Of a stretch of DNA of 64,000 nt, positions 32,296-41,228 are shown in pieces. This DNA comes from Microbacterium telephonicum (GTDB lineage Bacteria > Actinomycetota > Actinomycetes > Actinomycetales > Microbacteriaceae). The first letter of the stretch is position 1, and every line of letters begins with the position of its first letter. The notes beneath the pieces were generated by a model, which was given only the letters and a program-made list of their open reading frames with translations, was not told the origin of the DNA and ran no database searches. Where the stretch lies: contig NZ_RCDB01000002.1 in assembly GCF_003651225.1 (NCBI RefSeq), positions 186,001-250,000 of the forward strand, read 5' to 3'. Both the position numbers and the translations under genes were made by a program.

Positions 32296-32694
32296 GTGGG
32301 ATTCTCGTGGGCGCGGCTGGGCACCTGGGCCGTGGCGTTGCTGATCGGGGCCGTCTACGGCGTGGCCGGCACGATCGGCCAGGCGGCCGCCTGGGGTCCG
32401 GTTCCCATCGGCCTCGTGATCGCCCTCATCGGCGTCGCCGCACTGCTCGTCGCGGTGCGCCTGCTCGTCTCCGACCGCTGGGCGGCCGCGGCCACCGGGC
32501 TCGGCGCCACCGTCGCCGCACTCGTCTTCTCGGGGCGCGGACCGGGCGGATCGGTCGTCGTGCCGGCGCCCGCCGAGGGGGAGATCTCCACAGGACTGCT
32601 GTGGACGATCATCGTGCCGCTGATCGCGGCGATCGTCGTCGGCTGGCCGTCATCGACCGTCGCGAAGCAGGCCGCCCCGGAGGAGTCGAACTAG
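32296..32694 (+). CDS. small membrane protein, DUF6113-like
   Basis: 132 residues with four hydrophobic segments and a short polar C-terminus. Length, topology and position directly before fdxA fit the actinobacterial DUF6113 group; function unknown. GTG start preceded by TAGGAT (32284-32289) with a 6-base spacer. Its TAG stop is also the first three bases of the fdxA -10 box. Confidence 0.7.
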   Translation: MGFSWARLGTWAVALLIGAVYGVAGTIGQAAAWGPVPIGLVIALIGVAALLVAVRLLVSDRWAAAATGLGATVAALVFSGRGPGGSVVVPAPAEGEISTGLLWTIIVPLIAAIVVGWPSSTVAKQAAPEESN

Positions 32695-32697
32695 AAT
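32692..32697 (+). promoter_or_regulatory. -10 box of fdxA overlapping a stop codon
   Basis: TAGAAT with a 7-base spacer to the fdxA GTG. TAG is the stop codon of the preceding gene. Confidence 0.6.
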
Positions 32698-32704
32698 CGA
32701 GGGC

Positions 32705-33025
32705 GTGACGTATGTGATCGCCCTGCCGTGTGTCGATGTCAAGGACCGTGCATGCATCGACGAGTGTCCCGTCGACTGCATCTACGAAGGCGAGCGCTCC
32801 CTCTACATCCACCCCGACGAGTGCGTCGACTGCGGCGCCTGCGAGCCGGTCTGCCCCGTCGAGGCGATCTACTACGAAGACGACCTGCCCGGCGAATGGC
32901 AGGACTACTACACCGCCAACGTCGAGTTCTTCGAGGACATCGGCTCGCCCGGCGGCGCGGCGAAGGTCGGCGTCATCGCGAAGGACCACCCCGTCATCTC
33001 CGCCCTCCCGCCCCAGTCGCACTGA
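32705..33025 (+). CDS. fdxA: seven-iron ferredoxin
   Basis: Electron carrier of 106 residues with one 3Fe-4S and one 4Fe-4S cluster. Cysteine pattern: [21 protein letters not shown], then [15 protein letters not shown] (given in pieces here). Long C-terminal tail usual in actinobacterial FdxA/FdxC. One base shared with the dapC start. Confidence 0.95.
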   Translation: MTYVIALPCVDVKDRACIDECPVDCIYEGERSLYIHPDECVDCGACEPVCPVEAIYYEDDLPGEWQDYYTANVEFFEDIGSPGGAAKVGVIAKDHPVISALPPQSH

Positions 33026-34122
33026 TGGGCGTCCGCGATCTCGACGACTACCCGTGGGATGCCGTCGCCCCGTATGCGGCGCGCGCGAAGCAGCATCCGG
33101 GCGGCGTCGTCGACCTGTCGATCGGCTCGCCCGTCGACCCGACCCCGGATGTCGTCGCCGCGGCGTTGACGCGCGCCACCGACGCGCACGCCTACCCTCA
33201 GACGATCGGCACCCCCGCGCTGCGCGAGGAGATCGTCGCCTGGTACGCCAGGCGGCGGGGCGTGGCCGGTCTCACGGTGGACCAGGTGCTGCCCACGGTC
33301 GGCTCGAAAGAGCTCGTCGCACTGCTTCCCCTGTTGCTGGACCTCGGCCCCGGTGACGTCGTCGTGCACCCGCGCGCGGCGTACCCCACCTACGAGGTGG
33401 GCGCGAAGCTCGTCGGGGCGACGCCGCTCGCGGCCGACGACCCGGCGCAGTGGCCGGAGGGCACCAAGCTCATCTGGATCAACTCGCCCGGCAACCCCGA
33501 CGGTCGCGTCCTCGGCGTCGGCGAATTGCGCGCCGCCGCCGCCCGGGCCCGGGAGCTCGGCGCGGTGCTCGCCTCCGACGAGTGCTACGCGGAGCTCGGA
33601 TGGAACGTGGCGTCCGTCCCCAGCATCCTCGACCCGCATGTGACCGGAGGTGACGTGTCCGGCCTGCTCTCGGTGTACTCCCTGAGCAAGCAGTCCAACC
33701 TCGCCGGCTACCGCGCGGCTTTCCTCGCCGGCGACGCCGCGCTCGTCGCGCGGCTGCTGACGGCGCGCAAGCACCTCGGCCTCATGCTCCCCGCCCCGGT
33801 GCAGGCCGCGATGACGGCGGCCCTCGCCGACGACGCCCACGTGGCCGCGCAGCGCGCGCGGTACGCCGAGCGCCGTGCCGCGCTGCTGCCGGCCGTGCAG
33901 GCGGCGGGATTCCGGATCGACCACTCCGAGGGCGGCCTGTACCTGTGGGCCACCGAGGGGCGCGACGCGTGGGAGTCGATGGGGCGGCTCGCCGACCTCG
34001 GCATCCTCGCCGGACCCGGGCACTTCTACGGCGCGCACTTCCCGCAGCACGTGCGCTTCTCCCTGACGGCGACCGACGAGCGCATCGCGGCCGCGGCGGC
34101 GCGCCTGACCGCCTCGGCCTGA
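33025..34122 (+). CDS. dapC: succinyldiaminopimelate aminotransferase
   Basis: Class I/II PLP aminotransferase, 365 residues, making N-succinyl-L,L-diaminopimelate in the lysine and peptidoglycan pathway. Seen: TIGTPALREEI, SPGNPDGRVL, SDECYAELGW and the PLP lysine in SVYSLSKQSNLAGYR. The fdxA-dapC pairing and the nearby dapD and dapE support the assignment. ATG shares one base with the fdxA stop. Confidence 0.92.
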   Translation: MGVRDLDDYPWDAVAPYAARAKQHPGGVVDLSIGSPVDPTPDVVAAALTRATDAHAYPQTIGTPALREEIVAWYARRRGVAGLTVDQVLPTVGSKELVALLPLLLDLGPGDVVVHPRAAYPTYEVGAKLVGATPLAADDPAQWPEGTKLIWINSPGNPDGRVLGVGELRAAAARARELGAVLASDECYAELGWNVASVPSILDPHVTGGDVSGLLSVYSLSKQSNLAGYRAAFLAGDAALVARLLTARKHLGLMLPAPVQAAMTAALADDAHVAAQRARYAERRAALLPAVQAAGFRIDHSEGGLYLWATEGRDAWESMGRLADLGILAGPGHFYGAHFPQHVRFSLTATDERIAAAAARLTASA

Positions 34123-34192
34123 CCCCTCCGTCCGACCCCCGCCGAAAGTCCGTAGACATCCTCCTGTCGATCCCGTGATCCTTTGGCGCCGA

Positions 34193-34221
34193 TCGGCATA
34201 GGCCGGGGAGGCCATTAGGCT
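34193..34221 (+). promoter_or_regulatory. gltA promoter
   Basis: TCGGCA (34193-34198), 17 bases, TAGGCT (34216-34221); predicted leader of about 28 bases with AAGGAGG before the GTG. Confidence 0.5.
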
Positions 34222-34255
34222 GTAACGACGCTTGTCCCAATCGCAAGGAGGCTTC

Positions 34256-35548
34256 GTGAGCGACTCTGGCATTCCCCAGACGGCGACCGTCACGGTCGGT
34301 GATCGCACCGCAGAACTCCCGGTCCTGCACGGCACCGACGGCGCATCCGCGATCGACATCGCCACGCTCACCAAGCAGACCGGCCACACGACGATCGACT
34401 ACGGATTCGTCAACACCGCCGCCACCAAGTCGGCGATCACCTACATCGACGGCGACGAGGGGATCCTTCGCTACCGCGGCTACCCGATCGAGCAGCTCGC
34501 CAAGGCGAGCAGCTACCTCGAAGTCGCCTGGCTGCTGATCTACGGCGAGCTGCCGACGGCCGACGAGCTGGACGCGTGGGATCACCGCATCCGCCGTCAC
34601 ACGCTGCTGCACGAAGACCTCAAGCGCTTCTTCTCGGCGCTGCCGCCGACAGCCCACCCGATGTCGGTGCTGTCGTCGGCCACCGCCGCGCTCTCGACGT
34701 ACTACGAGCACGAGTCCGACCCCGACAACCCCGACCACGTCGAGCTCACGACGGTGCGACTGCTCGCGAAGCTTCCCGTCATCGCGGCGTACGCGCACAA
34801 GAAGAGCATCGGGCAGGCCTTCCTCTACCCCGACAACAGCCTCAGCTTCGTCGACAACTTCCTGCGCCTGAACTTCGGCGTCATGAGCGAGCAGTACGAG
34901 ATCAACCCGGTCGTCTCGCAGGCGCTCGAGCGCCTGCTCATCCTGCACGAGGACCATGAGCAGAACGCGTCGACCTCGACGGTGCGGCTGGTCGGCTCCA
35001 CCGGAGCGAACCAGTTCTCGTCGGTGTCGGCCGGCATCAACGCCCTCTACGGCCCGCTGCACGGCGGCGCGAACGAGGCCGTGCTCGACATGCTCGCGCG
35101 CATCCGCGACAGCGGTGAGAGCGTGCAGCGCTTCGTCGAGCGGGTCAAGAACAAGGAAGACGGCGTGAAGCTCATGGGCTTCGGGCACCGGGTCTACAAG
35201 AACTACGACCCGCGCGCCAAGCTCGTCAAGGAGTCGGCGGATGCCGTGCTCGCCGAACTCGGCGTGCACGACCCGCTGCTCGACCTCGCCAAGGAGCTCG
35301 AGGAGATCGCGCTCAACGACGAGTACTTCCAGCAGCGTCGCCTCTATCCCAACGTCGACTTCTACACCGGCGTGATCTACAAGGCGATGGGCTTCCCCAC
35401 GCGCATGTTCACGGTGCTCTTCGCGATCGGTCGCCTGCCCGGCTGGCTCGCGCACTGGCGCGAGATGCAGTACGACCCACAGAAGAAGATCGGCCGCCCG
35501 CAGCAGCTGTACGTCGGCTCACCCGAGCGCGACTACCCTCGGCGCTGA
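34256..35548 (+). CDS. gltA: citrate synthase
   Basis: Condenses oxaloacetate and acetyl-CoA at entry to the TCA cycle. 430 residues, type II hexameric length. Catalytic histidines in ALYGPLHGGANEAV and MGFGHRVYKNYDPR, and the Asp in PNVDFYTGVIYKAMGFP. AAGGAGG precedes the GTG start by 4 bases. Ends at a strong hairpin shared with the converging ppk2 gene. Confidence 0.96.
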   Translation: MSDSGIPQTATVTVGDRTAELPVLHGTDGASAIDIATLTKQTGHTTIDYGFVNTAATKSAITYIDGDEGILRYRGYPIEQLAKASSYLEVAWLLIYGELPTADELDAWDHRIRRHTLLHEDLKRFFSALPPTAHPMSVLSSATAALSTYYEHESDPDNPDHVELTTVRLLAKLPVIAAYAHKKSIGQAFLYPDNSLSFVDNFLRLNFGVMSEQYEINPVVSQALERLLILHEDHEQNASTSTVRLVGSTGANQFSSVSAGINALYGPLHGGANEAVLDMLARIRDSGESVQRFVERVKNKEDGVKLMGFGHRVYKNYDPRAKLVKESADAVLAELGVHDPLLDLAKELEEIALNDEYFQQRRLYPNVDFYTGVIYKAMGFPTRMFTVLFAIGRLPGWLAHWREMQYDPQKKIGRPQQLYVGSPERDYPRR

Positions 35549-35553
35549 CACGC

Positions 35554-35583
35554 GGGCCGGATGCCGAGCGCGGCATCCGGCCC
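35554..35583. terminator. bidirectional terminator between gltA and ppk2
   Basis: GGGCCGGATGCCG (35554-35566), loop AGCG, CGGCATCCGGCCC (35571-35583): 13 perfect pairs. Confidence 0.8.
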
Positions 35584-35587
35584 CTCG

Positions 35588-36394
35588 TCATTCCGCGGCA
35601 GCGACGACCTCGGCCGCGTAGTCGGGGACGCGTCCGCTGAGATTCTGCGGCGGCCGCTCGTAGCCGCCGCCGGCGGGCCGCGGCGGGATCTCCACCTCGG
35701 GGCGGTCGACGAGCTCGTACGGCACCTGCGAGAGCAGGTGGTGGATCATGTTGAGCCGCCCGCGACGCTTGTCCTCGTTGTCGACCTCGTGCCAGGGGGC
35801 TTCGGGGATGTCGGTGTGCACGAACATCGTGTCTTTGGCGCGGGAGTAGTCCTCCCACTTCGTGATCGACAGCACGTCGTTGGGGGAGAGCTTCCAGCGG
35901 CGCATCGGGTCGTCGTTGCGCGAACGGAACCGGGCCTCCTGCTCGACGTCGGACACCTGGAACCAGTACTTGAGCAGGATGATGCCGTCTTCCACCAGCA
36001 TCCGCTCGAAGATGGGCGCCTGGTGGAGGAACCGGTGGTATTCGGCGTTGGTGCAGTACCCCATGACATGCTCCACACCCGCACGGTTGTACCAGGAGCG
36101 GTCCATCAGCACGATCTCGCCCGCCGCCGGCAGATGCGAGATGTAGCGCTGGAAGTACCACTGCGTCTTCTCGCGCTCGGTCGGGGCGGGGAGGGCGACG
36201 ATGCGGGCGACGCGGGGGTTGAGGTACTCCGTCACGCGTTTGATCGTCGAGCCTTTGCCGGCCGCGTCGCGACCCTCGAAGATCACGACGATGCGCGCAC
36301 CCGAGGCCTGCACCCACGCCTGCATGTCGACCAGCTGCGCCTGCAGTCGGCGCAGCTCCGTCTCGTACACCTTCTTCGGCACCCGCTTGCTCAT
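35588..36394 (-). CDS. ppk2: polyphosphate kinase 2
   Basis: Uses polyphosphate to phosphorylate nucleotides. 268 residues, one PPK2 domain. Walker A FEGRDAAGKGSTIKRV, then PTEREKTQWYFQRY, MDRSWYNRAGVEHVMGY (Walker B region) and RSRNDDPMRRWKLSP. One-domain class I/III members use ADP or GDP; the substrate class cannot be read. TACGCT (36401-36406 on the minus strand) ends 6 bases before the ATG. Confidence 0.93.
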   Translation of the reverse strand: MSKRVPKKVYETELRRLQAQLVDMQAWVQASGARIVVIFEGRDAAGKGSTIKRVTEYLNPRVARIVALPAPTEREKTQWYFQRYISHLPAAGEIVLMDRSWYNRAGVEHVMGYCTNAEYHRFLHQAPIFERMLVEDGIILLKYWFQVSDVEQEARFRSRNDDPMRRWKLSPNDVLSITKWEDYSRAKDTMFVHTDIPEAPWHEVDNEDKRRGRLNMIHHLLSQVPYELVDRPEVEIPPRPAGGGYERPPQNLSGRVPDYAAEVVAAAE

Positions 36395-36429
36395 GGCATG
36401 AGCGTAGTGGTGCCGGTCGGAGGCCGGGG

Positions 36430-37374
36430 TCAGGCGTGCAGGGCCTCGTTGAGCGTCACGCCGACACCCTGACGCCGGACGGCCTCGATCGCGCCGGTCA
36501 CGGAGTTGCGGCGGAACAGGATGCCGTTCTGTCCCGACAGCTCGGCGCCCTTCACGATCGGCTTCGAGCCGTCGTGCAGCGGCGGTTCGGCGGGCAGCAG
36601 GATCTTCGACCCGGCCGTGACGTACAGGCCCGCCTCGACGATGCAGTCGTCGCCGAGCGAGATGCCGATGCCGGCGTTCGCGCCCAACAGCGTCCGCGCG
36701 CCGATCGAGACGCGGTGCGATCCGCCTCCGGAGAGGGTGCCCATGATCGAGGCGCCGCCGCCGATGTCGCTGCCGTCGCCGACGACGACGCCCTGCGAGA
36801 TGCGGCCCTCGACCATCGAGGTGCCGATGGTGCCGGCGTTGAAGTTGACGAACCCCTCGTGCATGACGGTCGTGCCCGGCGCCAGGTGCGCGCCCAGGCG
36901 CACGCGGGACGCGTCGGCGATGCGCACTCCGGCGGGGATGACGTAGTCGGTGAGGCGGGGGAACTTGTCGAGCCCCTGCACCTGGATGCCGGCGCGCTGC
37001 AGTCCGGCACGCAGGCGCGGCAGGTCGGCGGGGTGGACGGGCCCGGCGTTGGTCCACGCGACGTTCGGCAGGTGGCCGAAGATCCCGTCGAGGGCGAGCT
37101 CGTTGGGCCGCACCAGCAGGTGCGACAGTGCGTGCAGACGCAGGTAGGCGTCGCTGGTCGAGGCGGGCGCGGCATCCAGGTCGATCTCGACGACGACGAC
37201 CTCGACGGTGACGTCGCGGCGGTCGTCGCGTCCTGCGTGAGCCGCGAGGTCACCCGTGTCGGCATCCTGGGGCGCGCGCCCGACCGCCGGCGACGGATAC
37301 CAGGTGTCGAGCACCGTTCCGTCGGCGGCCACCGTGGCCAGTCCAGCACCCCACACCCAACGCGCATCGCTCAT
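36430..37374 (-). CDS. dapD: tetrahydrodipicolinate N-succinyltransferase (actinobacterial type)
   Basis: Makes N-succinyl-2-amino-6-ketopimelate for diaminopimelate synthesis. 314 residues, with an N-terminal domain, a left-handed beta-helix of hexapeptide repeats ([20 protein letters not shown] region, [15 protein letters not shown]) and a short C-terminal tail. Divergent from dapE across only 44 bases. Confidence 0.94.
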   Translation of the reverse strand: MSDARWVWGAGLATVAADGTVLDTWYPSPAVGRAPQDADTGDLAAHAGRDDRRDVTVEVVVVEIDLDAAPASTSDAYLRLHALSHLLVRPNELALDGIFGHLPNVAWTNAGPVHPADLPRLRAGLQRAGIQVQGLDKFPRLTDYVIPAGVRIADASRVRLGAHLAPGTTVMHEGFVNFNAGTIGTSMVEGRISQGVVVGDGSDIGGGASIMGTLSGGGSHRVSIGARTLLGANAGIGISLGDDCIVEAGLYVTAGSKILLPAEPPLHDGSKPIVKGAELSGQNGILFRRNSVTGAIEAVRRQGVGVTLNEALHA

Positions 37375-37380
37375 GCCTCC

Positions 37381-37411
37381 AGGCTAGTGGCCCGTGCGCC
37401 GCCGATAGACT
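37381..37411. promoter_or_regulatory. divergent dapD/dapE promoters
   Basis: Minus strand TAGCCT (37381-37386) ends 6 bases before the dapD ATG; plus strand TAGACT (37406-37411) ends 7 bases before the dapE ATG. The -35 region of each would overlap the other promoter. Confidence 0.6.
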
Positions 37412-37418
37412 CGGCGGC

Positions 37419-38495
37419 ATGCCCGCGCTCGACCTGCAGCAGTCCTCCGTCGACATCACGCGCGCGATCTGCGACATCCCGAGCGTCTCCGGGGAGGAGA
37501 CCCCGCTCGCCGACGCGATCTTCGCGGCGCTGGGGGAGTACCCCCATCTCGAGGTCATCCGCGACGGCGACACGATCGTCGCGCGCACGAACCTCGGACG
37601 CGCGCAGCGGGTGGCGATCGCCGGGCACATCGACACCGTGCCGATCAATGCGAATCTGCCCACGCGCTTCGTCGATGTCGACGGCGAGCCGCACCTGTGG
37701 GGGCGGGGGACGGTCGACATGAAGGCCGGCACCGCCGTGCAGCTCAAGCTCGCCGCCGAGCTCACCGACCCGCGCGTCGACATCACCTGGATGTGGTACG
37801 ACCATGAGGAGGTCGCGGCCGACCTCAACGGTCTCGCGCGCCTCGCCCGTCACCGCCCCGACCTGTTCGCCGCCGACTTCGCCATCCTCGGCGAGCCGTC
37901 CGACGGTCAGGTCGAGGGTGGCTGCAACGGCACGCTGCGCGCGATCGTGCGCACCACCGGCATGCGCGCGCACAGCGCGCGCGCCTGGATGGGCGAGAAC
38001 GCGATCCACCGGGCGGCCCCCATCCTCGCCCGCCTCGCGGACCACCGCCCCCGGGAGATCGTCGTCGACGGTCTCGCCTATCGCGAGGGCCTGAACGCGG
38101 TGCGCATCGAGGGCGGCGTCGCCGGAAACGTCATCCCCGACCGGTGCGAGGTCGAGGTCAACTACCGGTTCGCCCCCAGCCGCACGCCCGAGGAGGCCGT
38201 CGCCTACGTGCGCGACGTGCTCGACGGGTTCGAGATCGAGGTCGTCGACCTGTCGGCCGGTGCGCGCCCCGGACTCGACGCGCCGCTGGCGCAGGAGTTC
38301 GTCGCCGCCGTGGGCGCCGAGCCGCGACCCAAGTACGGCTGGACCGACGTCGCGCGCTTCTCGGCGCTCGGTGTGCCCGCCGTCAACTACGGTCCCGGCG
38401 ACCCGAGCCTGGCCCACCACGACGAGGAGCGGGTGCCGCTCGCGCAGATCACCGCCGTCGAGCAGGGCCTGCGCTCGTGGCTGTCCGCCCCGTGA
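37419..38495 (+). CDS. dapE: succinyl-diaminopimelate desuccinylase
   Basis: Zinc M20 amidohydrolase releasing succinate and L,L-diaminopimelate. 358 residues. Metal and catalytic residues: AGHIDTVP, GRGTVDMKAG, YDHEEV, LGEPSDG, and the last histidine in GPGDPSLAHHDEE. The dimerisation domain lies at about 175-285. Its GTGA end overlaps the next gene. Confidence 0.95.
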   Translation: MPALDLQQSSVDITRAICDIPSVSGEETPLADAIFAALGEYPHLEVIRDGDTIVARTNLGRAQRVAIAGHIDTVPINANLPTRFVDVDGEPHLWGRGTVDMKAGTAVQLKLAAELTDPRVDITWMWYDHEEVAADLNGLARLARHRPDLFAADFAILGEPSDGQVEGGCNGTLRAIVRTTGMRAHSARAWMGENAIHRAAPILARLADHRPREIVVDGLAYREGLNAVRIEGGVAGNVIPDRCEVEVNYRFAPSRTPEEAVAYVRDVLDGFEIEVVDLSAGARPGLDAPLAQEFVAAVGAEPRPKYGWTDVARFSALGVPAVNYGPGDPSLAHHDEERVPLAQITAVEQGLRSWLSAP

Positions 38496-39715
38496 CGGGA
38501 GACGTCCTCGGCGCGCGTCGCGACTCCGTGTTCACGCGGATGCCGATCGCCGCGCGCATCGCCCTGATCTACGTCGCGGCGCGCATCGTGACGACCGTGT
38601 TCCTGGTGATCGCCGCGGAGCTGTCCACACCGGCATCCCGGTTCGGCGGAGATGCGAACATCGGGAACTTCGTCCTCGGCTGGGATGCGCAGTGGTACCA
38701 GTTCATCGCGGAGTACGGCTATCCCGCCGAGCTGCCCCGTGACGACGCGGGGGTGGTCACGACCAACCAGTGGGCGTTCATGCCGCTGTTCCCCGTGCTC
38801 GCGAAGATCCTCGGCCTTCCGTTCGGAGGCTACGGTGTCGGCGCGCTGCTGCTCGCCCTCGCCGCCGGATACGGCGCCTGTCTCGCGCTGTACCACCTGC
38901 TGCGCACGCACCTCGACGAGGCCGCGGCGCTGTGGGCCGTGGTCTTCTTCGCGTCGATGCCGATCGCCGCCCTCTTCCAGGTCGGCTACGCGGAGGGACT
39001 CTTCCTCCTCCTGCTGTTCCTGGCGCTGCGGTGCGTCCAACGTCGCCGGTTCGGGTGGCTCTACGGCCTCGTCCCGCTCATGGGCTTCACCCGGCCGGGC
39101 GTACTGGCCTTCGCGCTCATGCTCGCGCTCTACGGCATCTGGCGCTGGTTCCGGCGCCGCACCGACCCGCTGCCGGTGCGCCAGATCGTGCACATCGTGC
39201 TCGTCGGACTGCTCGCGGCGGCGGTGGGACTGTCGTGGCAGTACATCGCCGGCGCGGCCACCGGCGACCCCTCCGCCTACCTGGAGACCGAGCTCGCGTG
39301 GCGGCGGTCGTGGACGGGCGAGAGTGAAGCCGGCTTCGTCCCGTTCCACGGGTTCGTGCAGGCGACGGCCGTCTGGTTCCGGCTCTGGGGGATGCCGGAG
39401 GTACTCGGCTATGTCGCGCTCGGCGTCGCCGTGCTCGCCATCGCGGCCGTGCTGCTGTTCGAGCCGCACGTGCGCCGGCTCGGCGTGGAGATCCGGCTCT
39501 GGTCGACGAGCTACGTCGTCTACCTGCTGCTCGTCTTCTTCCCGCAGTCCAGCATCTTCCGGCTGCTGGTGCCGCTCGCTCCGCTGTTCGGCGCGTTCGC
39601 GTTGCCACGGTCGATCGGGTGGCGGATCGGCGTGCTGGCGGCGTGCCTCGCGGGCCAGTGGTGGTGGATCTACAACATGTATGCCCTTGCGAGCACGTAC
39701 TACCAGATCCCCTGA
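38492..39715 (+). CDS. PIG-V-like membrane mannosyltransferase
   Basis: GT-C fold integral membrane protein of 407 residues with about ten helices. LGWDAQWYQFIAEYGY near residue 60 matches the WDxxWY motif of PIG-V type polyprenyl-phosphate-mannose-dependent transferases, and FMPLFPVLAKIL follows. Acceptor unknown, perhaps a lipoglycan. GTG start within the dapE stop, so co-translated with it; no metabolic link to DapE is evident. Confidence 0.82.
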   Translation: MTGDVLGARRDSVFTRMPIAARIALIYVAARIVTTVFLVIAAELSTPASRFGGDANIGNFVLGWDAQWYQFIAEYGYPAELPRDDAGVVTTNQWAFMPLFPVLAKILGLPFGGYGVGALLLALAAGYGACLALYHLLRTHLDEAAALWAVVFFASMPIAALFQVGYAEGLFLLLLFLALRCVQRRRFGWLYGLVPLMGFTRPGVLAFALMLALYGIWRWFRRRTDPLPVRQIVHIVLVGLLAAAVGLSWQYIAGAATGDPSAYLETELAWRRSWTGESEAGFVPFHGFVQATAVWFRLWGMPEVLGYVALGVAVLAIAAVLLFEPHVRRLGVEIRLWSTSYVVYLLLVFFPQSSIFRLLVPLAPLFGAFALPRSIGWRIGVLAACLAGQWWWIYNMYALASTYYQIP

Positions 39716-39773
39716 GAGCGCGCGATTCCGGGTGATTTGTCCCGCCGTGACGAGCGGTGTCGGTTTCGACCGA

Positions 39774-39779
39774 TAAACT
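39774..39779 (+). promoter_or_regulatory. -10 box of DUF3117 gene
   Basis: TAAACT, with a leader of about 26 bases and AAAGGGAG before the ATG. Confidence 0.5.
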
Positions 39780-39811
39780 TGTCAGGTAGTCCTCAGACGA
39801 AAGGGAGCCCA

Positions 39812-39985
39812 ATGGCAGCCATGAAGCCGCGTACCGGTGACGGACCGATGGAGGCCGTGAAGGAGGGGCGCCTCATCATCGTCCGTGTCCCGCTCGAGGG
39901 TGGCGGTCGCCTGGTCGTCTCTGTCAACGACGAAGAGGCCAAAGAACTGCACAGCGTTCTCGGTGGGGTCGTCGGCGCCGCCTGA
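39812..39985 (+). CDS. DUF3117 family small protein
   Basis: 57 residues, near-invariant actinobacterial protein: MAAMKPRTGDGPMEAVKEGR, then an acidic DEEAKEL helix and Gly-rich end. Function unknown. Strong ribosome site and its own terminator suggest an abundant monocistronic message. Confidence 0.93.
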   Translation: MAAMKPRTGDGPMEAVKEGRLIIVRVPLEGGGRLVVSVNDEEAKELHSVLGGVVGAA

Positions 39986-40003
39986 CCTCTTTCTGATCCA
40001 CGG

Positions 40004-40035
40004 CGAACGGCCGGTCCTTCGGGACCGGCCGTTCG
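40004..40035. terminator. bidirectional terminator with TTCG loop
   Basis: CGAACGGCCGGTCC (40004-40017), TTCG, GGACCGGCCGTTCG (40022-40035): 14 perfect pairs between converging genes. Confidence 0.85.
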
Positions 40036-40069
40036 TGTGCGTGCAGGGCGGAGCGCGTCGCGCGTCGCG

Positions 40070-40711
40070 TCAGCGGGCGTCGGTGCTCGTCGTGGTGAGC
40101 TGCAGCAGCCCCTCGCCGACGATCGACAGCGCGCCGAGGACGGCCGGTGAGCCTTGCGTCTCCTGGATGAGCGAACGGTAGGCGGTCGTCTGCGCATCGC
40201 GCTTGACCGGGTCGGCGACCGCGCCGCCGGCGAGCACCCGCGGCACGAGAACGGTGCCGCCCGCCCGCACCAGCCGCAGACCGTGCTCGACGTACTCGAT
40301 GACGCCTTCCGGATCGGCGTCGACGAGCACGATGTCGTACGACGCCTCGTTCATGCGGGGGAGGACATCCGATGCCCGTCCCGTGATGAAGCGGGCGCGC
40401 GCCGCCGGGATGCGGGCGTCGGAGAACGCGGACCGCGCGACGGCGAGGTGCTCGGGCTCCTTGTCGATCGTGGTCAGCGTCGCGCGCGGCGAGCCGTGCA
40501 GCAGCCACAGACCCGACACTCCGCCGCCCGTGCCGATCTCGACGATGTTGAGCGCGTTGGTGGCGGCGGACAGCACGGCGCACTGGGCGCCGACGGCGGC
40601 GCTGATGGGCGCGGCGCCGATCTCGAGCGCGGCGCTGCGCGCGCGTGCGATCGCCTCCGGCTCCACCGTCGTCTCGTCGGTGAACCTGCGGATCGCGTCG
40701 TAATCGCCCAT
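40070..40711 (-). CDS. SAM-dependent O-methyltransferase
   Basis: Rossmann-fold methyltransferase of the catechol/caffeoyl-CoA type (DUF/MTF3), 213 residues. SAM motif I NIVEIGTGGGVSGLWLL, motif II TTIDKEPEHLAVA, and DIVLVDADPEG with the metal-binding Asp. Placed upstream of tatB and mrp as in mycobacteria (Rv1220c neighbourhood). GGAGG lies about 8 bases before the ATG. Substrate unknown. Confidence 0.9.
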   Translation of the reverse strand: MGDYDAIRRFTDETTVEPEAIARARSAALEIGAAPISAAVGAQCAVLSAATNALNIVEIGTGGGVSGLWLLHGSPRATLTTIDKEPEHLAVARSAFSDARIPAARARFITGRASDVLPRMNEASYDIVLVDADPEGVIEYVEHGLRLVRAGGTVLVPRVLAGGAVADPVKRDAQTTAYRSLIQETQGSPAVLGALSIVGEGLLQLTTTSTDAR

Positions 40712-40772
40712 GCCCCTACCTCCAGCCGCCAGCCTACGTGTGCGCCTGCGCGAGGGCGGGGAGGCGCACGGG

Positions 40773-40778
40773 TAACCT
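40773..40778 (+). promoter_or_regulatory. -10 box of tatB
   Basis: TAACCT with a 7-base spacer to the ATG. Confidence 0.6.
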
Positions 40779-40785
40779 GGACGCT

Positions 40786-41160
40786 ATGTTCTTCGGCCTC
40801 GACATGGAGAAGCTGCTCCTCATCGGGGTGTTCGCCGCTCTGCTGCTCGGCCCGGAGAAGCTGCCCAAGTACGCCGAGATGCTCGCGCGCTTCGTGCGCC
40901 GCGCCCGCGGGTGGCTCGAGGGCGCCAAGGAGCGCGTCAAAGAGGAGATGGGCGACGATTACGACGACATCGAGTGGCGCAAACTCGATCCGCGTCAGTA
41001 CGACCCGCGCCGCATCATCCGCGACGCCCTCATCGACGACGCCCCCGTCGCGACGGTGAAGGCCGTGAGCGCCGCCGCCGCCGTGACCGCGGTCGCCGCC
41101 CCGACCCCGCGACCGTTCGACCCCGACGCCCCCGTGCCGTTCGACGCCGAAGCCACCTGA
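40786..41160 (+). CDS. tatB: twin-arginine translocase subunit TatB
   Basis: 124 residues: N-terminal membrane helix (MEKLLLIGVFAALLLGPEKLP), the glycine-proline hinge, then an amphipathic helix (MLARFVRRARGWLEGAKERV) and a charged tail. Part of the Tat receptor complex with TatC, which is not in the window. The start MFFGLDM is typical for actinobacterial TatB. Ala/Pro-rich end is variable. Confidence 0.92.
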   Translation: MFFGLDMEKLLLIGVFAALLLGPEKLPKYAEMLARFVRRARGWLEGAKERVKEEMGDDYDDIEWRKLDPRQYDPRRIIRDALIDDAPVATVKAVSAAAAVTAVAAPTPRPFDPDAPVPFDAEAT

Positions 41161-41170
41161 CCCGCGCCTT

Positions 41171-41219
41171 CGGTGCCGGTGACGGTGCCGGTGCCGGTCG
41201 CGGTGCCGGTCGCGGTCGC
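41171..41219 (+). repeat. GGTGCCGGT-type simple repeat
   Basis: About eight degenerate hexamer units (GGTGCC, GGTCGC, GGTGAC) just after tatB. Confidence 0.7.
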
Positions 41220-41228
41220 CCGTCGCCG

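Noticed and set aside
41171-41219. Coding extension of tatB through the GGTGCC repeat
   Set aside because: tatB has a clear TGA at 41158-41160 before the repeat and normal family length.
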